This document shows, piece by piece, positions 1 through 7,884 of a stretch of 17,788 nt of DNA (its first letter is position 1; each line of letters starts with the position of its first letter). This DNA is from Mucidula mucida (taxonomy: Eukaryota; Basidiomycota; Agaricomycetes; Agaricales; Physalacriaceae). The stretch lies in assembly GCA_015501055.1 (NCBI GenBank), contig JADNYV010000699.1, positions 1 to 17,788 on the forward strand, read 5' to 3'. The translations under genes and the position numbers were made by a program. The notes below the pieces were generated by a model. That model saw only the letters and a program-made list of their open reading frames with translations. It was not told where the DNA came from and made no database searches.

Positions 1-1200
1 CGCAGCTTCCTTTGTCAACGCTCTGATCGCCATCACCTTCTCCTCCGTCGCTTCTCTCTCTCTCCGCTCCGGCATCCATGCTCTCAAAATTCCCACTGCT
101 CTCGACACGTCATCCTCTCTTAGCCGTTGTGCGATCCACTCGGGCGTATTTGGCTCAAATCTTTCTTTCGCAGGTTTTGGTGGTAAAGTCGTTGATGATA
201 TTTTAGAAGTTTCAGTACCCGTACTGTAAATAGAATCTGCATCTGACGACCCTTTCCTTGATGACTGCTCCGGCAGGACTGCGTCTACTGCGGGAGCTTC
301 GCAAAACCCAACTCTTCGGCCAGCTTCTCTTTCCTCGTCATTTATTCGGTCCATAGCCCCGAATGTCTGGGGTCGACCCTTCTTGGACAGAACCTGCTGA
401 CATGGCCGTGTTCACCACAGCTGAAGCAGAGTCCTCTTCGACGTGCATTGTTGATGTCCATCGGCCTGCCGGCTCCTCCATAGGTAACACCGGTGGCATC
501 TCGTCGTGTGATCGGCGTTGGAGGTGGGTTCGTAGGATTAGCTCTCGATGTAGCCACCTGCGGAGCTTGAGGCCGGGGACTGCATGCCGGACCTCTTGCT
601 CGCCGCCCGCCTTCTCCATAGCTGATCGATCTGAAGGATCTGTGCCTTCCAATCCTTGTACTTCTCTGGCAACCCGTCTCGGCTGCCATAGATCTGGTCA
701 ATGATCTTCTCGTTGACTTGGTCTCGAGAAGTCGCACATATGCGTCATCCTTTGAGTATCCTGCCTGAGTGAGCAGGACCTCGAACTTCTGGAAGAAATC
801 TTGAGCGGTGTCTTGCCCCTGGCGCAACCGCTCGATCTGGTCTTGCGCGTCTCGCGCGAGGTTGGAATCCACAAATTGCTCCTTCAAGTCTTCCTTGAAC
901 TCCGTCCAAGAGACTGTCCATTCCTTCTTCTCGTGAAGTTCTGTCCGAGTAGTTCTGGACCCATGCATCTACGTGATCTCCTCGGATGTAGGAGAGAACA
1001 ACATCGATCCTTTCGGAGTCAGATGTGAGGTTGTTCTTCTTGTCACGGATGTATGTGAACATCGATCGCCACCAGCTCTTGTACTTGGACTTGTCCCCGT
1101 CATAGTCGTAAGGCTTGTTGACAAGGGATCGGCCTTTGATTTCGACATCGGCGTGATGAGCGGGTGTGTGGGGAACGGTTTCGGGTGCTTCGTTGGACAT
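1..1200 (-). pseudogene. gag: Gag region of a Ty3/gypsy (chromovirus-type) LTR retrotransposon, frameshifted, runs off the left edge
   Basis: Gag forms the virus-like particle and packages element RNA. The reading starts at ATG 1200-1198 (MSNEAPETVP) and covers a retrotrans_gag-like region with WWRSMFTYIRD and, after a frame change near 945, FKEDLKEQFVD, DAQDQIERLRQGQD and FFQKFEVLL. A CCHC zinc knuckle, CFSCGEHGHVSRFC (C-x2-C-x4-H-x4-C), lies near 395-440. Conserved-looking sequence hops frames near 945, 722, 575 and 393, for example VNEKIIDQIYGSRDG after the second change and FGAMDRINDEERE after the fourth. The sequence stays open in the last frame to position 1 (EWIAQRLREDD), so protease and the rest of pol should lie to the left, outside the window. 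The breaks may be decay or single-base assembly errors, since STE12 in this window shows the same kind of break. The family call is firm; activity cannot be judged. Confidence 0.85.
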
Positions 1201-1785
1201 GATGGATCGGGGTGATGGGATCGGAGAGTGAAAGGGTGAAAGTGGGGATATGGGTGATGCGGATTTGGATGAAACGGGTGAGGGAATAGAGGTTTGGATG
1301 AATAGGGAGGGATCGCCTAGATCTGAAATAGAATCCAGGACTTGGTAGGGTGGGGAATGATGATGTGTATCGTAAGGTAAGTAAAGTAGGTAGGTATCGT
1401 AACTGTCTACACTATTTTACCGACTACTGACTACGTATCTACGGAGCCCAAGAGCTCGTCACAAGTTCGCAATTGCCCAGCCGACGTCCCTCTGGTGTGA
1501 GGTAAGCCGAAGTTTTCCTGGGAACGGGGGTTGACCCGTAAACAGCGCCCACTGAAGTGCAACTGCCAAAAGTTCCTTCTCGTGAGAGCGGCTACTTCCA
1601 GCACCCGAGGCAGTTATCTCTAACTGTTAGCCGGCGCTACTGGGACCAATACACACGTATGCGGACGTGCGCTGGAATTAGGAATCCGTCGATCTGTAAA
1701 CAGGGAAAGGGAATAGGGAAATGTGCGATGATCAAACAGCGAAGTGCTGATCGACGATCAGGGATGTGTGGTAGGTGGTAGAAAG
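1201..1785 (-). other. Untranslated leader between primer-binding site and gag
   Basis: About 585 bases separate the primer-binding site from the gag ATG on the minus strand. I see no convincing ORF. The part next to gag is pyrimidine-rich on the minus strand, as is common upstream of fungal start codons. The leader is long for a Tf1-like element and may hold packaging signals or an unseen intron; neither can be shown here. Confidence 0.45.
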
Positions 1786-1797
1786 TAGTTCCGATCT
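1786..1797 (-). promoter_or_regulatory. Putative self-priming primer-binding site
   Basis: The minus strand reads AGATCGGAACTA two bases after the LTR end. This is the exact reverse complement of TAGTTCCGATCT on the minus strand at 1910-1899 inside the LTR, about 32 bp downstream of a TATA box, where transcription should start. In the Tf1/sushi group, reverse transcription is primed by the folded-back first ~11 nt of the element's own mRNA instead of a tRNA, and this 12-nt match has that geometry. No PBS complementary to a tRNA 3' end (TGG start) is found at this position. Confidence 0.7.
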
Positions 1798-1898
1798 TCT
1801 GTTAGCGACTGACTAAGCCACGAGACTCAACCAGGTACCACAGCAAGAACTAAGGAAGAAAGCGTTCGTAAGACTAGGCTAGGCCAGGTGTATAAACG

Positions 1899-1910
1899 AG
1901 ATCGGAACTA
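1899..1910 (-). promoter_or_regulatory. Predicted 5' end of the element transcript (start of R), complementary to the primer-binding site
   Basis: The minus strand reads TAGTTCCGATCT here. It lies about 32 bp downstream of the TATA box, the usual TATA-to-start distance, and is perfectly complementary to the 12-nt putative primer-binding site at 1786-1797. The start site itself is inferred from this coincidence, not shown. Confidence 0.6.
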
Positions 1911-1934
1911 AAGTACAATGATACTACACTACTG

Positions 1935-1942
1935 CTTATATA
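1935..1942 (-). promoter_or_regulatory. TATA box in the LTR
   Basis: The minus strand reads TATATAAG inside the LTR, about 380 bp from its 5' end, so U3 is about 410 bp. It would direct transcription toward gag. Confidence 0.6.
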
Positions 1943-2322
1943 CTAGTAAGTCTGTGTTTGAAGCTCCTTGTCCATACGCGTTTCCACTAGGGATGCTCCA
2001 CGCCCTTGACCCAGTGTTGTATGCTACTAGTCCGTGAAACCATTAAATACGAGTGGTGACTGCATGTAAGTAATAATACTGAAACGACCATGTGTGCTAC
2101 GAGTGTCGGCGGTGTGTATGCAATAGGGAGTCCATGAGGTATCGGCATGTATGATGTCATCCATGTGTTGGGCGTGTGTCCAACATGAGTACGGCTTCGG
2201 TAATGAAAAGGGGTATGATCGGTGACGAAACAGATGATGAAACGGTCCGTTGGTCGATAAGACAAGGCTCCCGATAAGATATGATAAGATGTGAAAATGT
2301 GAAAATATGGCGATTCATAACA

Positions 2323-2335
2323 TCACCCCCTCCTT
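2323..2335 (-). promoter_or_regulatory. Polypurine tract
   Basis: The minus strand reads AAGGAGGGGGTGA directly before the LTR start. It is the expected plus-strand primer of an LTR retrotransposon. It overlaps the TAA stop of the upstream pol reading frame (2336-2334), a compact arrangement. Confidence 0.75.
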
Positions 2336-3158
2336 AAGGCGCAAGTTCCATTCTGCGCCAGAGTCGCTCCATGAGGGCTGCAGAGGGTAGCGTGACGTCG
2401 AGGGGTTCGGTATCGGGCGGTGGCATGGGTCGGAATAGATGTGATGGAAATTGCGACATGGGGACTTCAATGCGAGCAAGCGCGGGTGGCTTTGGCTTGT
2501 TCGGATATTGTTGGTGGAAATCGCTGATGGCTTCGTCGGCATTTTTGAGATTGCATGCCGGTTCCCATGTCTGCTTGTGTGTGCCATAACCCTTCCAGTG
2601 AACCTTGTATTGAAAACCCCCGCGGTACTTCCGGGAATTCACCACTTTCTCGACCTCCCATTCCGGTTCGGCTCCTTCCAGCACAGGTGGTGGACGCGTG
2701 TCTCGGGGTTGCGTCGGAAATTGCGGCTCGTGGTAAGGCGTCAGCAGGGCCTCATTGAACACGGGATGAATGCTTTTCCACGTGTGAGGAATCTGGAGCT
2801 TGTAAGAGCTCGTCCCGACTTTCTTGATTACTTTGAACGGCCCGAATCGTTTGTCATCGAGCTTCTTCATTGGTCGATCCGTGCTGAGATTCGTCCCTTC
2901 CAGCCATACTTTGTCACCTTCCTTGTACTCTACTGCCTCTGTTCGCTTCCTGTCATAAAACCGTTTCATGTCCTCTTTTGCCATCTTCAATGCTGACCCC
3001 ACTTCATTCCATGTCTTCCTCATGCCGTCGGCAAACTCCTGCGCAGTCTCATTTCTCGATGCCGTTTTCGGAGCGGTGCCTTTGTAGGGATGTCTGCCCA
3101 TGTCTGCGAAGAACGGAGTGACTTTGGGTGCCGAGTGAACTCGATCGTTGTAAACAAA
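2334..3158 (-). pseudogene. pol: 3' end of pol: integrase C-terminal part and chromodomain, 5'-truncated
   Basis: This is the end of a Ty3/gypsy polyprotein. The integrase catalytic-domain tail shows as FVYNDRVHSAPKVTPFFADM and GRHPYKGT. The integrase C-terminal region follows with GDKVWLEGTNL, KKLDDKRFGPF and IHPVFNEALLTPY. A chromodomain (about 2493-2663) contains EWEVEKVV, YKVHWKGYG and TWEP. Chromodomain integrases are typical of chromoviruses, including Tf1/sushi-like elements, and steer insertion to particular chromatin. The frame is intact over about 275 codons and ends at TAA just before the LTR. Everything upstream (protease, reverse transcriptase, RNase H, integrase core) is missing: retroelement similarity stops at 3158, exactly where the large direct duplication begins. 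The open frame continues to 3170, but those residues come from the neighbouring sequence. Confidence 0.9.
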
Positions 3159-4032
3159 CCAGAGTAACAAGAGAGTGGCAAAGCAGAAAAGCGCGTTAGT
3201 GTAACCACTTGGAATTCGGACATGTGGTGGTTCGAGTTCAAGTGATGCCGATCACTTGGGGCTGCCATGCCCGTATGTAACCATTCAAACACGATCTTTT
3301 GCCGCTAATTCCGAGTCGATTGGACGTCTGGAACATTGCTAGGATGTGGGTTACCCGCGCGTAGAGCGGAGTGAATTCCCACCTGCGAATACGCGACTTA
3401 ACATTGTGACCCGACGGACATCATATCCAAGGTGTCATGTACTGGTTACACAAGCTTATTGGGCCCCCTGATCGCGTCGTCGAGTGAAGTTTTCGTTGAA
3501 CGTTTTGGGGATATGTACTTGTCCGTTAGTGTCAGTAGGTGGGATATGTGCATGTACGTGTTTCTCTCAGACTTTGGGTGTTTACTATAATATAGTCCTA
3601 TCTCATAATATTCTTTTCAGTGTATTTTGGGCTCTGTAGACACTCTCCCTCGAGCTCCATTGGCAATATACGCATTTTAGGTTAAACACAAGTACTACAT
3701 TTCTACACTACAGTACGAGTTTTGCGTGAATACAGTCTAATTTTGTGCACAAGAAGTAGTGACAAGCATATTTGATTAAGATGTATCTACAACACGGAAC
3801 TACACAACTACGCATAATGATATTCTGCTCTTCATCGCGGCACCTCACTGTGCCGGCCCTCTCCATCCCAATTCTGTCTCGCTGCATATGCTCTTCCCAT
3901 GGAGACGCAGGCATTACCGAGCAGAAACACCTAGAAGCCACGGCCAGAAAATTGTCGTGGATACGAAACTGCTAAGCGAACGAGTTAGCCCCGAAGATCA
4001 TCACAATAACAAGACACGAACCCAGGCCATGC
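3159..4032. other. Non-coding or unassigned part of the duplication
   Basis: No gene is recognised. Short frames, such as a minus-strand one near 3020-3292 (MFEWLHTGMAAPSDRHH) that recurs at 15370-15564, are conserved only because the DNA is duplicated. The stretch holds a perfect hairpin at 3239-3258 and an AT-rich part at 3580-3800. A plus-strand intron-like string (ACTATAAT followed by TTCTTTTCAG near 3585-3620) has no flanking coding frame that I can support. Confidence 0.5.
3239..3258. repeat. Perfect short hairpin in the duplication
   Basis: CAAGTGAT and ATCACTTG form 8-bp arms around a GCCG loop. A second copy is at 15511-15530. It follows a GGTTCGAGTTC string that resembles a Pol III B box, but no tRNA fold can be drawn around it. 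Confidence 0.6.
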
Positions 4033-4226
4033 CTAAAATCGCCGTTCTACTCTTAAAGTAGAGCAACGCCGTTGGCGAGTACGTCGACAAGCAGAGCTCC
4101 GATATGAAAGTTGTCCGGGTGGAAGTGGCGTGTGTGGCGTCGCGAGTCGTGCTGTCACCGCAGTGAGGAGTGAGCGTAGTGGGCGGTCGCGTCGCTGCTC
4201 ACCGTAATTCAACCCGAGTTCGGGCT

Positions 4227-4275
4227 CTGTCATTCGTCGTTAGCGTAATAAGTGAAATAGATAGGAATAACGTAC
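4227..4275 (-). other. Candidate spliceosomal intron (array 1, unit 1)
   Basis: This 49-nt minus-strand segment starts GTACGTTATTCC, has GCTAACGAC as branch site and ends GACAG. It is paired with the intron at 5215-5263 in unit 2. Confidence 0.65.
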
Positions 4276-4492
4276 CGAGAGGGACGCATCACCAAGACGT
4301 CCCAATGCGTGCGTAAATCCGTGCTCCGTCAGATCTGCATCGCGATCAGCGGCCGAGTGTTCAGAGCTGAAGACTGGCCGTGTTAATCCGCGTGGCCTGC
4401 ACTGTGGAACGGGTACTGGGAAGAGGAGATGGGGGCGACGAGCTCGTAGCACCAGTACCAATAATCCCTGAGATTACGCGGAAAATCAGGCC

Positions 4493-4540
4493 CTAAAACA
4501 ACTCGTTAGTTTGGGAAGCACGTAGGAAGGAATAACGTAC
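4493..4540 (-). other. Candidate spliceosomal intron (array 1, unit 1)
   Basis: This 48-nt minus-strand segment starts GTACGTTATTCC, has ACTAACGAG as branch site and ends TTTTAG. It is paired with 5504-5552 in unit 2. Its first 12 bases match those of the intron at 4227-4275. Confidence 0.65.
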
Positions 4541-4916
4541 GGAAGACAGGTCCGTAACTGATGCGTTCGAAAGCATGCATTACATGAGATCAAAATCGAT
4601 ATCAACGGTCAAATGTATCCGACGGCTTGCCGCATAAGGTATGTCCGTCTTGGAATTGGAAGGGCTCCAAGCGAGTCGCAAGGTTGCAGCGTGCGTGTAT
4701 TCACGGATGGAGCGAGAGCAAGCTCTAGATGGTATGTGTGAGGTACTAGGTAGCCACGACGGCCAGTGGGATACGGCGTCGAAGAAAAGCGAGTCCAAGT
4801 TGAACTGTGGCGTGCATCTTCGGGGAGAACTCCTACTCGAAGCAGTGAAAGTTGGCGTACGCAACTACAGCGTCAGAGTCGTTGCTGTTAGCTACAACGA
4901 ACGTGATGTCGCTCGC

Positions 4917-4965
4917 CTGGGAGAACAAATTAGTACTGTAATCCAAAAAGACAAATATAACGTAC
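4917..4965 (-). other. Candidate spliceosomal intron (array 1, unit 1)
   Basis: This 49-nt minus-strand segment starts GTACGTTATATT, has TACTAATTTG as branch site and ends CTCCCAG. It is paired with 5931-5976 in unit 2; both are preceded by a GGCCAA or GGCCCA-type exon end. Confidence 0.6.
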
Positions 4966-5214
4966 TTGGCCAAGTTGAGTGCCACAACGTCCTGATCCAT
5001 AAGCCCGCCAGATAAAGATTGCCATCAGCAGCGCATGGTCCCTGGACGACTCGAACTTCTCGAAGATCTGATGCTGGAAAGCGGAGGAACCGTCCAAGGG
5101 TGAAAACGGCGTGTGGCGTAGCGAACCATGTTACCACCGCAGTGAGGAGCTCGCAGGTAGAGAGTACTGTGCTGCAGTGCTGCTACTCAACGTAAGTCCG
5201 TCGCAGTTCAGGCA

Positions 5215-5263
5215 CTGAAATTTGTTGTTAGCACAATAAACGAGATAGATGGCAATATCGTAC
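5215..5263 (-). other. Candidate spliceosomal intron (array 1, unit 2)
   Basis: This 49-nt minus-strand segment starts GTACGATATTGCC, has GCTAACAAC as branch site and ends TTTCAG. Confidence 0.65.
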
Positions 5264-5503
5264 CAGGACAGACTTGTCACCAGGACGTCCAAATGCGGGC
5301 GTAAATCCAAGCGCCGTGAGATATAAATCGCCATCAGCGGTTAATGATTTCGCAGCTAAAGCCTGGGCACGAGGGTGTGGGTCCGTGTCCGTGGTGGAAT
5401 CGCCAATGGCGCTGGTGAGTTGTCCCGTGGACAAGGAGTGCATACTCAGAAGCCTCTTTGAGAGCAATGGCGCTAGCGCCACGAAAACCTGCAAATTACG
5501 AGC

Positions 5504-5552
5504 CTGAATGATGTCGTTAGTTCATAAAATGAGTTAGGTAGTGCTAACGTAC
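5504..5552 (-). other. Candidate spliceosomal intron (array 1, unit 2)
   Basis: This 49-nt minus-strand segment starts GTACGTTAGCAC, has ACTAACGACATC as branch region and ends ATTCAG. Confidence 0.65.
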
Positions 5553-5930
5553 CCAAAGACAAATTGGTAACAGAGGCGTCCCAAAGCGTCCATTAAACCG
5601 ACGTCCGGAGATCCGAATCGGGATCAATGGCACGAGTTCTCCGTAGGCTCGGCGTACGAGCGTATCTCTATAGGGGGATTCATTGGATTCTGGGAGAGGG
5701 CAGGCCGTCAAGCGAGAGCGTGGCGACTATCGGGGCAACATTGAGGATGGTAGAAGGTGAGGGCGAGTCCCTATGACGACGACGACATAAGGGTATTCGT
5801 TGAGGGAAGGAGACGCGACGATCGATGTGTGGCGTAGGGAGGACATTGTTCTCCAAGCGATGACACGCTCGCAAGACCATCGGGCCATTAAGACCGTTGC
5901 GTACGCTGTATGTATTGAGCGTGATAATAT

Positions 5931-5976
5931 CTGTTATAACAATTTAGCGCGTAAATTTAGAGAGCAGAATAACGTA
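5931..5976 (-). other. Candidate spliceosomal intron (array 1, unit 2)
   Basis: This 46-nt minus-strand segment starts GTACGTTATTCTG and ends TATAACAG. The branch site (GCTAAAT) is weaker than in its partners. Confidence 0.5.
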
Positions 5977-6112
5977 CTTGGCCCAGTTCACAGCCCAAAC
6001 GTCCTAATCCGTCCATAAACCCGAAGAGCGCCAGATCCAGATCGCAATAAGCAGCGCATGGTCCCTAAGCGACTCGGATTTCTCGAAGTTTTGATAATTA
6101 AAAGCGGAGGAA

Positions 6113-6720
6113 CTAAAGAAAACGGGTCAGACGTGAAGGAGGAATCGAAGCCATCCATTCGCACCATTTTCCCGGAAAAAAAGCCGGGCCGGCGAGGCCA
6201 GTACACGCCGAAGTATTCACAATACGGCGCGCCCGTCAGCTGTTGCAATTTCCTGTGGCGGTGATTTCCTCAGAGGTGGCGTAGCCACCTCGCGTTTTCT
6301 AGAGGATTAGTATGAGACGGAGAGTCAGTTGAATCAAAGGGAGAAACTTACCGTGAATGAAGCCTGGATCAACTTGATTTATCGAAAATGGATTAGAAAG
6401 TAACCCTCAACTATCGAACCAGAATACGTACCCTTTCCTGCTGGACCAAAAGCCGGTCCGGCGAGGACAGCCGACGCCTCAAGACTTCGTCTCCATGGCA
6501 CGAGATGTCTTGAGGGACGTGAAATGGCGGTGGCAAAGGCAGCGCTGTCGATCCGTATGCGCTGTGCTTTCCAATTGGAGGGATATCAACATGTTCGAGA
6601 GACGGGGACTTGCGCATTCGAAGAAAGCAAGCCCTAAAAAGACGAAAATAAACACTAGGAAAACGCACTTTTCGCCTGGAATCCAAGCCTGGCCGGCGAG
6701 GCCATCCACGCTGCTCTACT
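6113..6720 (-). other. Intron-containing minus-strand module region upstream of array 1, three diverged copies of one exon end
   Basis: Three segments share a GGCCGGCGAGGCCA-like core at 6187-6200, 6455-6469 and 6690-6704. On the minus strand each can be read as a peptide like GLAGPAFFPGK, VLAGPAFGPAGK or GLAGQAWIPGEK, and each is followed at the same point by a splice-donor string (GTGCGA, GTACGT, GTGCGT). Convincing introns are 6113-6164 (52 nt, branch GTCTGACCC, end TTTAG) and 6299-6351 (53 nt, GTAAGTTTCTCC, branch ACTAATCC, end CTAG). A third, 6364-6431, has branch CTAATCC but would leave a 12-nt exon. This may be the 5' part of the array 1 gene or a separate gene. No family is recognised. 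Confidence 0.45.
6273..6291. repeat. Short perfect palindrome
   Basis: GAGGTGGC and GCCACCTC form 8-bp arms around GTA, next to the acceptor of the candidate intron 6299-6351. Confidence 0.6.
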
Positions 6721-7039
6721 GGCATGAGTCCGTTTGTCGCGTCTTGAAGTCTAGGACAGGAGCGCTGTTGTGAACTGTGGAGCCGTGGAAGGTGCCGACG
6801 CGTCGTAACTGCAAAGAATCGATCTTGAAGATGGCGGACATGATGGGATGAAGCAAAGCGTCCACTTGACCGATTGATCGATGTCTCCTTCCTCCAGCCA
6901 TCACGTCGCGACACGCTGTCACCCTTCTCGTGTTCCAAACTCGGCTCCTCTTGACGTCTGTTGACTTTCGTGGATCCTGTCTTTGACACTGTTCTCGGTG
7001 ACCGCGGCGCTGCTCTTCCTCTTGGATTTCTGTGCTCGA

Positions 7040-7364
7040 ATCTGGAGAAAGTGAGCTGGATCACGCTCAACGAAACTGTTCCAAAAATAATGAAAAACTT
7101 TGCGACTCCTTCTCGCTGTTCTGAGTCCTGTTCTCGACGAATTGAGAATCTACGAGTATTGAAACTGTTAGTACTCCACGACAAGACAACTCGGATAAGT
7201 GTACATGCCTTGGGGCCTTTTCGACGTTCTGACCACGAATCTGGACGAATTGAGCGCCTGTGAGTGCTTCTGAAGTTCGAAACGTCAACACTCTGGCAGT
7301 CTATACGTGTCCTATTCGCTGCCACGACAGCGTATCGCCTTGAGGACGATCTCGGCGAATTGAA
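7040..7364. repeat. Degenerate tandem repeat, about 108 bp period
   Basis: A GACGAATTGAG-like core recurs at 7136 and 7244 (108 bp apart), with weaker copies at 7354 (GGCGAATTGAA) and 7045 (GAGAAAGTGAG). Around the two central copies roughly 48 bases can be aligned by eye. On the minus strand the period equals 36 codons and gives QFVQIRGQNVEKAP and QFVENRTQNSEKES in one frame (7067-7291), so it may be a relic of a repetitive protein. Confidence 0.45.
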
Positions 7365-7463
7365 CGCCTGTCCTAACAACGCATGCACTCCTAGATTCGA
7401 CGCGCGTGCTTACCTCGTCAACCCAATCCCGCAATTCTGTAAGACCATACGAACATTCAGCAG

Positions 7464-7884
7464 ATGCTAGGACACGGAGACAAACGCGCCGACACGATAG
7501 AAATCAAGCAGACGAGAGGACGACTCGAGACGAGCGGACGACTCATTTCTGTTGGTGACGGTAGGAGGGAAAGTAAGAGTGGGGTACATTCTGACAGTCG
7601 CCACGTACAGTCGAATCCAGGTCCCCGCCGGAGGAGTATTCCCGTGTGTAAGCGTTCTTCTGGGCGCTCGATCGTTGCCTTGACTAACGGTCAATCGAGA
7701 TTTTTATATAACAATCTTCTTGTGGCGCACCAGAGGTAAGTTCTCTTTCTCTATCGAATAGAAATCCGAATTCATGTTGATTTCTCGTTTGCATAGACAT
7801 CGAATTCGAGCTGTTCAAGCGCGAATGCAAAAGTCGAGGTACGCAGTGCCGTCATTCTGCAATATTCGTCGCATCATTTACTAA
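7464..7884 (+). CDS. Weak candidate two-exon gene, hypothetical basic protein
   Basis: An ATG at 7464 opens a frame that reaches a good donor at 7736 (GTAAGTTCTC). A 61-nt intron (7736-7796) ends TTGCATAG, with TTGAT as a possible branch. The frame stays open across the splice (CAC CAG AG|A CAT CGA) to TAA at 7882-7884, giving about 119 residues, very basic and without a recognised domain. The main support is the splice signal and the preserved frame; composition is not clearly coding. It could equally be non-coding. Confidence 0.22.

Larger units (their letters stand above)
1800..2322 (-). repeat. Complete long terminal repeat (523 bp) of the Ty3/gypsy element
   Basis: On the minus strand the LTR begins TGTTATGAATCG at 2322, directly after a polypurine tract, and ends GCTAACA at 1800, giving TGTTA...TAACA terminal inverted repeats. 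It contains a TATA box at 1942-1935, a predicted transcript start near 1910, and about 110 bp of R plus U5. A self-priming site follows after two bases. It lies between the 3' end of one pol and the leader of a gag, so it acts as 3' LTR for one element and 5' LTR for the next. No second LTR is present, so age and target-site duplication cannot be judged. Confidence 0.75.
3159..5655. repeat. Large direct duplication, left copy (2497 bp matched)
   Basis: The sequence from CCAGAGTAAC at 3159 onward is the same as that from 15431 to the window end, in the same orientation. The copies are near-identical for the first ~380 bases; beyond that the right copy lacks many single bases. The left edge is sharp: upstream is retroelement pol here and unrelated sequence at 15430. 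The right edge is not visible because the right copy is cut by the window end, so the true unit is longer. It includes unit 1 and part of unit 2 of the minus-strand exon array. No terminal inverted repeats or target duplication can be seen at the visible edge. Confidence 0.9.
4033..6112 (-). other. Tandem array 1: two ~1.0-kb intron-containing minus-strand modules of unknown function
   Basis: On the minus strand this stretch is broken up by short introns with GTACG donors, CTAAC-like branch sites and YAG acceptors: 4033-4082, 4227-4275, 4493-4540, 4917-4965, 5215-5263, 5504-5552 and 5931-5976 (46-50 nt). Introns 4227, 4493 and 4917 correspond to 5215, 5504 and 5931 at offsets of 988-1014 bp, and exon sequence between them is alignable, so there are two units, about 4130-5105 and 5109-6112. 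Exon lengths between introns match (217 and 240; 376 and 378; a 249-nt exon joins the units). Exons before the first donor of each unit end in related peptides (ALGRLGDASLS, AFGRPGDKSVL). Reading frames are interrupted by stops, so a full protein cannot be assembled. I do not recognise the family. It could be one repetitive gene, two tandem paralogues, or decaying copies. Confidence 0.6.

Noticed and set aside
1520..1560. tRNA-like string with AACAGCGCCCACTGA, considered as a tRNA-type primer-binding site
   Set aside because: It lacks the TGG start expected of a tRNA-primed PBS and is far from a TG...CA LTR end.
1625..2322. Alternative LTR end at TGTTAG 1625-1630
   Set aside because: The end at 1800 also gives TAACA and places the 12-nt self-priming site two bases outside the LTR. 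The 1625 end has no such primer site.
6411..7388. 325-codon minus-strand frame
   Set aside because: It reads through candidate splice sites (6431 and others) and mixes frames of the repeated exon ends. It is Arg/Ser-rich and has no family features.
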